Below are positions 5,923 through 10,404 of a DNA stretch of 10,404 nucleotides, in pieces. This DNA is from Synechococcales cyanobacterium PMM_0003 (GTDB lineage: Bacteria; Cyanobacteriota; Cyanobacteriia; Pseudanabaenales; Pseudanabaenaceae), in assembly GCA_949128015.1 (NCBI GenBank), contig CASBRC010000019.1:1-10404 (forward strand), written 5' to 3'. The notes under the pieces were generated by a model. It ran no database searches, was not told the DNA's origin, and was given only the letters and a program-made list of their open reading frames with translations. Every line of letters begins with the position of its first letter. Positions within the stretch are counted from its first letter, which is position 1. Made by a program: the position numbers and the translations under genes.

Positions 5923-7290
5923 CTAGAAGTTTAGAGTTTTGGTTGTGTCATCTTTATCGACTGATTCTCTCTCTGATTCTATAAACTTTTTTAATTGCGA
6001 AAAAATACGATAGTTTTCTAAATTTATATCAACTAAGTCATTCTCAAAATTTTTCATTTTGATTAAGCTATAGTCTGTATCTTCATCAAAAATCGCCAAG
6101 GTGACATTTAAAACATCCATAAAATTAATGAAAGATCGACATTCTGTCTCTTCGTAGACACTATAAAATTTAATTAATTCAGCAACATAACTCTCTAAAT
6201 AAAAGCGGATGTGCGGCAGAATTAGCACGATCTTTAGTAAGAAAATTACAGGAGTAAGTAAATTATCATATTCTAAAGATAATTGTAAGAATTCAGAAGG
6301 TTTACGACGTTCATTCAACAACAAATATTGCAAAATGCGATTACAAGTTACATACAATAAACTCATACTCATTAGCTCATCATCACGATGTTCTTGAAAA
6401 TGCCTTAATTTCTGTACAACTGTTAAGCGTAGAACCTCAGATATCTCTAAATCATCCTGCGATATACCCAGATAAATAAGTAGTTTAGATTTGAATTCCA
6501 AGAAGGTTACATTGTGAGCTTGGTCATAAAATCTTTTGGCGGCCTTGCGGTAGTTATCATTGCCTTGCTTATTCAGTACTCTTTTGATTAAAAGCAATAC
6601 CCCATCGCCTAAATCAGTTGGGTTTTGACGTTGAGGATTTCTTCCTAATGTTGAATCAATACGAGCGGTATACATCGCCAAATCAAACTTGAATTGTTTC
6701 TTAATCTTTCGAGATAAAGTTTCTGCATATTGACGTTGTTCTAATGGCTTTTGCAGATCTGCATACTCTGAGATTAATAGATAAGAGGAAAAACGCTCAC
6801 TCCAGTTATGATAGCTTTTGTGTATTCCTGGTCTCCCTGAAAGCGATCGCAAAGTATTATATTCTTCGGATTGAACAAAGTTTTGCAACCACTGCCGCAA
6901 CTTTTTTAATTTATGAATACGAGTAGGAAAGCCAATAGAATTTACCAAAAAAAGATCAACTAACTTGTGACAAGCATTAATATTTCCATTGATTGCCCAG
7001 TTATTGTTGAGAATATAGCAACATCTTAGAAGGGTATCTTTAAACTCACTTTCTTTGTTGTGAAATATGATTTCACCTAAAGCGTAATATGCATTAACGT
7101 TATCAATCTCTTCATATTTGACAAATAATTTTTCAAACTGATCTAAAATTGCTTCAGCCTGATGTCGCTTGATTATTTCTAAAAAGAAGTTAAAGATATG
7201 TTGCTGCGCTTTCTCAATACTACCTGTAGTTATATCAGTAACTTGCTCAGGAAATTGGTTAACTTGGTTTTGATTATAAAGTTGTGCCAT
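5923..7290 (-). CDS. Conserved-looking cyanobacterial protein of unknown function
   Basis: I cannot name this 455-residue protein. It appears almost wholly helical and soluble, with no signal peptide; short hydrophobic runs near residues 340-365 (for example TPVIFLLKIVLILP) look like buried helices rather than clear membrane segments. Features that look conserved, from memory of unnamed cyanobacterial proteins, are RCCYILNNNW (89-98), the SGRPG turn (151-155), HNWSERFSSYLL (161-172) and NPTDLGDGVLLLIK (223-236). The C-terminal 20 residues are charged and probably disordered. The ATG at 7290 has only a weak AGAG about 12 bases upstream. The coding sequence is visibly AT-richer than the ndh genes but carries a HIP1 site (6843), so recent foreign origin is not required. 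It stands alone, with palindromic units at its 3' end. A helical-repeat scaffold is possible but unproven. Confidence 0.8.
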   Translation of the reverse strand: MAQLYNQNQVNQFPEQVTDITTGSIEKAQQHIFNFFLEIIKRHQAEAILDQFEKLFVKYEEIDNVNAYYALGEIIFHNKESEFKDTLLRCCYILNNNWAINGNINACHKLVDLFLVNSIGFPTRIHKLKKLRQWLQNFVQSEEYNTLRSLSGRPGIHKSYHNWSERFSSYLLISEYADLQKPLEQRQYAETLSRKIKKQFKFDLAMYTARIDSTLGRNPQRQNPTDLGDGVLLLIKRVLNKQGNDNYRKAAKRFYDQAHNVTFLEFKSKLLIYLGISQDDLEISEVLRLTVVQKLRHFQEHRDDELMSMSLLYVTCNRILQYLLLNERRKPSEFLQLSLEYDNLLTPVIFLLKIVLILPHIRFYLESYVAELIKFYSVYEETECRSFINFMDVLNVTLAIFDEDTDYSLIKMKNFENDLVDINLENYRIFSQLKKFIESERESVDKDDTTKTLNF

Positions 7291-7613
7291 ATCAATAATT
7301 TTCTCTAAAAAACAGTAAAACTCTCAAATTTTAGAATTGATTGCCTTAAACTAATCAACAAAATCATTCTAAGCCTGACTCCTACAAACAACTTATTGTT
7401 TCGGAGAAATTTTCATAGAAAGCAATCATTTATAGAGACTTGCCATTCAATGTGTTACTTAGTATTCTTGCTTTTTACTTGTAGAAAGATATTGGCAGCA
7501 CTAGTTTAGATGATGAAAACTGCTGTTTACTTTTTGGCTGAGTTAAATTAATAAGCAATTATATATGCTTTATAAAGTAGGAGCATGATACTAAATGCTT
7601 ATCTTAATAGTTG

Positions 7614-7642
7614 TTCACTTTACACTTGCTGACGATTATAAT
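7614..7642 (+). promoter_or_regulatory. Predicted promoter of the RNase D-like gene
   Basis: TTCACT (7614-7619) and a perfect TATAAT (7637-7642) are 17 bases apart. The predicted start near 7650 is about 75 bases before the ATG and places the bulged hairpin at 7657-7691 at the start of the transcript. Confidence 0.5.
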
Positions 7643-7656
7643 ACCAAGTCTGATAA

Positions 7657-7691
7657 ATAGGATATACATAAAACTGTATAACATGTCCTAT
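7657..7691 (+). promoter_or_regulatory. Bulged hairpin in the leader of the RNase D-like gene
   Basis: ATAGGA-TATACA (7657-7668) pairs with TGTATA (7675-7680) and TCCTAT (7686-7691), separated by a 5-base bulge ACATG, with loop TAAAAC. The twelve pairs just after the predicted transcription start could be an RNA element or a protein-binding dyad. Confidence 0.4.
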
Positions 7692-7724
7692 AGCTAAACT
7701 AAAGAACCTAAGCAAAAAATTAAG

Positions 7725-8348
7725 ATGCCAGCTTTTAAAATTTTTGATAACGATATTGATTTTGAAACACTTCAGGAATATCTCGGCAGTGAAGCGATCG
7801 CAATTGACACTGAAGCGATGGGGTTAATTCCCCGACGCGATCGCCTATGCTTGATCCAAATTTGCAATGATGATGAGATAGTGAGTTTAGTCCGAATTGC
7901 AAAAGGGATTAAAGAAGCGCCTAACCTCAAGTATTTGTTTGAAGCGCCTAATGTAACTAAGGTTTTTCATTTTGCTAGGTTTGATGTCGCAATGCTGGAG
8001 GCGCATCTCAGCATTGCGACGCATCCAATTTTTTGCACTAAAATTGCAAGCAAACTAGCTAGGACATATACAGATAAACATGGTTTAAAGGAACTAGTAC
8101 GCGAACTCGAAAAAGTTGATCTAGATAAAACATCGCAGTCTTCGGACTGGGGCAATGTCCAATCCCTCTCAGAGACACAGTTACAATATGCCGCCAATGA
8201 TGTGCGCTATCTGTTAGCAGTTTATCGCAAGTTGATTGAGATGCTAATTCGGGAAAATCGCTATGATCTTGCCAAAGCTTGTTTTGCTCACATTCCAACG
8301 CTTGTTTACTTAGATTTGCTTGGCTATGCTGATGTCTTTGCCCATTAA
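7725..8348 (+). CDS. RNase D-like 3'-5' exonuclease (DEDDy domain only)
   Basis: Predicted 3'-5' exoribonuclease of the DEDDy superfamily, acting in RNA end trimming or turnover. All four metal-binding acids are in place: D28 and E30 in AIDTEA, D87 in FHFARFDVAML, and D159 with Tyr155 in YAANDVRYL. At 207 residues it holds only the exonuclease domain and lacks the C-terminal HRDC domains of E. coli RNase D, as do many short cyanobacterial and plant relatives. The ATG has no visible Shine-Dalgarno sequence, which is common in cyanobacteria. A promoter and leader hairpin lie upstream, and a 19-bp palindrome starts 4 bases after the stop and may end the transcript. It is transcribed in the same direction as guanine deaminase, but the 171-base hairpin-rich gap suggests separate units. 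Confidence 0.9.
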   Translation: MPAFKIFDNDIDFETLQEYLGSEAIAIDTEAMGLIPRRDRLCLIQICNDDEIVSLVRIAKGIKEAPNLKYLFEAPNVTKVFHFARFDVAMLEAHLSIATHPIFCTKIASKLARTYTDKHGLKELVRELEKVDLDKTSQSSDWGNVQSLSETQLQYAANDVRYLLAVYRKLIEMLIRENRYDLAKACFAHIPTLVYLDLLGYADVFAH

Positions 8349-8352
8349 GCTA

Positions 8353-8411
8353 AGTCCAAAAAGCTGTGGCGGAAGCGCAGCTTGCGCCACAGCTTTTTGG
8401 ACTATGGGTTT
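8353..8411. repeat. Palindromic unit 5 / probable terminator region of the exonuclease gene
   Basis: Perfect 19-bp arms (8353-8371 and 8385-8403). The 13-base centre adds, after a G/G mismatch, four more pairs AAGC/GCTT around GCA. TGGGTTT follows at 8405-8411, as in the other units, but the CAGCGC tail hairpin is missing. There is no U-run directly after the stem. Confidence 0.75.
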
Positions 8412-8452
8412 GGTACTTTTAACGACTACAACAAAGGTTGAAAAGCGTGAAG

Positions 8453-8491
8453 AATGGTGTTGCTAATCCAAAGTGGACTAGCAACACCATT
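8453..8491. repeat. Second stem-loop between the exonuclease and guanine deaminase genes (unit 6)
   Basis: Perfect 13-bp arms AATGGTGTTGCTA (8453-8465) and its complement (8479-8491). The 13-base centre has an A/C mismatch, then TCCA/TGGA around AAG. This is the layout of units 3 and 5. AAACCCA, the reverse complement of the family motif TGGGTTT, lies downstream at 8502-8508, so the unit may be inverted. It sits 29 bases before the guanine deaminase start and would be in its leader or just upstream. Confidence 0.65.
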
Positions 8492-8519
8492 ATTTCTTAT
8501 TAAACCCATTTTTTAAGCC

Positions 8520-9854
8520 ATGCAATATCAGACTATAAGAGGATTTCGAGCCAGTTTTCTAGATGCGATCGCAGATCCTTTTTATGTGCCTGAAGCCGAT
8601 TGCATGCGTTACTTGAACGATGGTCTGCTCGTAGTTGAGGATGGAAAGGTAAAAGACTTTGGTGACTATAACGAGTTAAAAAATCGTTATACTGATATTT
8701 CGATTACTCACTATCCTGATCGCTTGATTGTTTCAGGATTTATCGATACGCATATTCATTTTCCACAGACAGAGATGATTGCTTCCTATGGTGAGCAGTT
8801 ATTGGAATGGCTAAGTACCTATACCTTCCCGACGGAACGCAAGTTTGCCGATCGCAATTATGCACAGGAAATAGCTGCGATCTTTCTGGATGAGTTATTG
8901 CGAAATGGAACGACCACAGCATTGGTATTTACATCGGTATTTCCCCAATCGACGGATGCTTTTTTTGAAGAAGCTCAGCGCCGCAATTTGCGGATGATTG
9001 CGGGTAAGGTGATGATGGATCGCAATGCGCCTGAGTTCCTGCAAGATACAGCGGAATCTTCTTATTTAGAAACTAAGCAGTTAATTGAAAAATGGCATAA
9101 GCGCGATCGCTTGCTCTATGCAGTCACGCCAAGATTTGCGATTACATCAACTTCAGAGCAGTTATCAAATGCAGGTAAACTTTTAGCAGAATTTCCCGAT
9201 GTGTATTTGCACACGCATCTTTCGGAAAATGTAAAAGAGGTGGAATCTGTTGCCGAACTTTTTCCTGAAAGTGAAGGTTATCTTGATGTTTATGATCGCG
9301 CTGGTTTAGTTGGCGAAAGGTCAATCTTTGCCCATGGGGTGCAGCTCACCGATCGCGAATTTGCCAGATTATCAGAAGCTAAATCTGCGATCGCATTTTG
9401 TCCTACTTCAAATTTGTTTTTGGGTAGTGGACTATTCAAATTAGAAAAAGCTAAATCTTCAGAAACACCTGTAAAAGTAGGATTGGGAACAGATGTTGGC
9501 GCAGGTACGAGTTTTTCGATTTTACGCACGGCAAGTGCTGCCTATCAAGTCGCTCAGTTGCGATCGCAAAAACTTTCAGCTTTTCAAGCCTTGTTTCTGG
9601 CGACTTTGGGAGGGGCTAGAGCTTTATGTCTAGGTGATAAATTAGGTAACTTTGAAATTGGCAAAGAAGCCGATTTTGTAGTTCTTGATTTGCGCTCAAC
9701 GCCAATCATGGCTTTACGAAATAAACCATTTGATCAAACGATCCCTCACACATTAGCTGATATATCTGATCAGCTATTTGCCACCATGATCATGGGTGAT
9801 GATCGGGCGATCTCCGCAACTTACATTATGGGTGAGCTAGCACACAAAGCATAA
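8520..9854 (+). CDS. guaD: Guanine deaminase
   Basis: Hydrolyses guanine to xanthine and ammonia in purine salvage or nitrogen recovery; a cytosolic zinc enzyme of the amidohydrolase superfamily. The 444-residue length fits the family. Metal-site motifs appear in order: GFIDTHIHFPQ with H78 and H80, LHTHLSEN with H233 and the expected catalytic E236, FAHG with H272, and GLGTDVGAG with D325. The segment HIHFPQTEMIASYGEQLLEW is typical of guanine deaminases rather than chlorohydrolases such as AtzA/TrzN, and CPTSNLFLGSG adds support. The ATG at 8520 gives the expected N-terminus, but no clear ribosome binding site precedes it. The gene converges on the Imm1-like gene with only 27 bases between stops and no visible terminator hairpin. 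Confidence 0.95.
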   Translation: MQYQTIRGFRASFLDAIADPFYVPEADCMRYLNDGLLVVEDGKVKDFGDYNELKNRYTDISITHYPDRLIVSGFIDTHIHFPQTEMIASYGEQLLEWLSTYTFPTERKFADRNYAQEIAAIFLDELLRNGTTTALVFTSVFPQSTDAFFEEAQRRNLRMIAGKVMMDRNAPEFLQDTAESSYLETKQLIEKWHKRDRLLYAVTPRFAITSTSEQLSNAGKLLAEFPDVYLHTHLSENVKEVESVAELFPESEGYLDVYDRAGLVGERSIFAHGVQLTDREFARLSEAKSAIAFCPTSNLFLGSGLFKLEKAKSSETPVKVGLGTDVGAGTSFSILRTASAAYQVAQLRSQKLSAFQALFLATLGGARALCLGDKLGNFEIGKEADFVVLDLRSTPIMALRNKPFDQTIPHTLADISDQLFATMIMGDDRAISATYIMGELAHKA

Positions 9855-9881
9855 GGCACTGGTCAGCTAATTCGGGATGTC

Positions 9882-10295
9882 TTACACTAGCTCTAAAACT
9901 TGATCCTGTTCCCAGATTACTGATTTTTCAATTGTTCCAAATTCGGCAAATGTCTTGGCGGCTTTAAGTGTTTTATGCAGATCGACACATAATTTAGCAG
10001 GATAAAAACTTTCTTGACCTCCAATTACTAGACTCTGCTCGGCATCTGATTTTGATGGATCGATTAGATAGGTAAACGCCTCATTATCAAAGGTCAGGTA
10101 CACTACATATTTATCGTTGCCACCACCGATAGACATATGAGTTTCTTCTTCGGTTTCTAGGGTTACGAGAGTTTTATTCTTTCCATCCAGCGCTTTGATG
10201 GCGATTTCAATGTCTGTCCAATTTGTAGCTAAATGGAGTTCAATCTTGTTGCGATTTCCCTGCCAATTTTCTGTGGAGAACTTTAAAATAAACAT
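9882..10295 (-). CDS. Imm1-like immunity protein
   Basis: Resembles the Imm1 family, small immunity proteins that neutralise toxins of polymorphic or contact-dependent systems. The 137 residues read through the whole domain: an N-terminal strand and helix with W26, ALDGKNKTLVTLE (35-47), MSIGGGNDKYVVYLTFDNE (54-72), VIGGQ (90-94), YPAKLCVDLHKTLKAAKTF (98-116) and a closing W128. The two glycine clusters and the order of motifs are what I recognise; this rests on memory, not a search. It appears cytosolic with no signal peptide. TGAGG lies about 5-9 bases before the ATG. The upstream neighbour on the same strand, 22 bases away, is the end of a RelE/HigB-like toxin, so the two probably form one operon. 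No Imm1-type target toxin is visible in the window. Confidence 0.75.
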   Translation of the reverse strand: MFILKFSTENWQGNRNKIELHLATNWTDIEIAIKALDGKNKTLVTLETEEETHMSIGGGNDKYVVYLTFDNEAFTYLIDPSKSDAEQSLVIGGQESFYPAKLCVDLHKTLKAAKTFAEFGTIEKSVIWEQDQVLELV

Positions 10296-10317
10296 ACCAA
10301 CCTCAGTTTAATCATTA

Positions 10318-10404
10318 CTATTGTTGATATTCCATAATAATCCTCTTGATTTCATTTGCATCAATATCTGATTGTTCGGATTTTGAGTAAACGGTTAATA
10401 AAAT
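10318..10404 (-). CDS. C-terminal fragment of a RelE/HigB-like toxin (cut by window edge)
   Basis: An open frame enters from the right edge and ends with TAG at 10318-10320. The 28 visible residues begin ILLTVYSKSEQSDID and continue ANEIKRIIMEYQQ. LLTVYSKSEQ followed by a D-x-x-x-x-E-I helix is what I expect at the end of RelE/HigB-type ribosome-dependent mRNA interferases. The catalytic region and start lie outside the window. It is 22 bases upstream of the Imm1-like gene on the same strand. The assignment is moderate because only the tail is seen. Confidence 0.55.
   Translation of the reverse strand: MLLTVYSKSEQSDIDANEIKRIIMEYQQ

Larger units (their letters stand above)
7291..7724. other. 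Divergent intergenic region, unknown gene / RNase D-like gene
   Basis: These 434 AT-rich bases show no gene. Near the unknown minus-strand gene there is an imperfect nested inverted repeat: TTAGAAT/ATTCTAA (7331-7337, 7366-7372) enclosing TTGATT/AATCAA (7337-7342, 7353-7358). Near the exonuclease gene there is a predicted promoter and a bulged hairpin, listed separately. No repeat of the GGGTTT palindrome family lies here. Confidence 0.6.

Noticed and set aside
5923..7290. The unknown protein as a horizontally acquired gene
   Set aside because: It is AT-richer than its neighbours, but it carries a HIP1 site and motifs I associate with cyanobacteria, so the evidence for transfer is weak.
8520..9854. 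Assignment as an atrazine- or adenosine-type chlorohydrolase/deaminase
   Set aside because: The HIHFPQ metal motif and the following TEMIASYGEQLLEW segment point to guanine deaminase within the superfamily.

Overview
The window looks like chromosomal DNA from a cyanobacterium. Seen directly: at least 14 copies of the HIP1 octamer GCGATCGC (for example at 514, 593, 1247, 2472, 4098, 5336, 5700, 6843, 7794, 7838, 8565, 9103, 9387 and 9560), a ferrochelatase ending in a chlorophyll-binding helix, a phycobilin-type heme oxygenase, and the ndhC-ndhK-ndhJ block of the NDH-1 complex. Hairpins with a GCCGC-GAA-GCGGC core recall Pseudanabaena-type genomes, but that genus is only a weak inference from memory.

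Layout, left to right. 1-271: two palindromic repeat units ahead of ferrochelatase. 272-1423: hemH (+). 1424-1575: a bidirectional terminator and a third palindromic unit. 1576-2313: heme oxygenase (-), convergent with hemH. 2314-2713: divergent intergenic region with a predicted promoter and a foldable leader for ndhC. 2714-4342: ndhC, ndhK, ndhJ (+), tightly packed, closed by a strong terminator. 4504-4590: tRNA-Ser(GGA) with its own terminator. 4718-5758: YheT-like alpha/beta hydrolase (+). 5759-5922: two more palindromic units. 5923-7290: a 455-residue protein I cannot name (-). 7291-7724: intergenic region with a promoter and a bulged hairpin for the next gene. 7725-8348: short RNase D-like exonuclease (+). 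8349-8519: two stem-loops. 8520-9854: guanine deaminase (+). 9882-10295: an Imm1-like immunity protein (-), preceded on the same strand by the last 28 codons of what resembles a RelE/HigB-type toxin, cut by the window edge.

How the genes fit together. HemH makes heme and HO1 opens it to biliverdin, so the left part holds the branch from protoporphyrin towards phycobilins. NdhC, NdhK and NdhJ are neighbouring subunits of NDH-1, used in respiration and cyclic electron flow. The rest is a row of separate housekeeping genes, ending in a probable toxin/immunity accessory pair.

The least ordinary signal is a set of near-perfect palindromes in the intergenic regions (about 1-140, 147-230, 1491-1575, 5768-5833, 5865-5921, 8353-8411, 8453-8491). 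Their arms differ from copy to copy while staying self-complementary. Most are followed by GGGTTT or GGTTT, and four by a second small hairpin related to CAGCGC-NAA-GCGCTG. I found no transposase, CRISPR array or rRNA.
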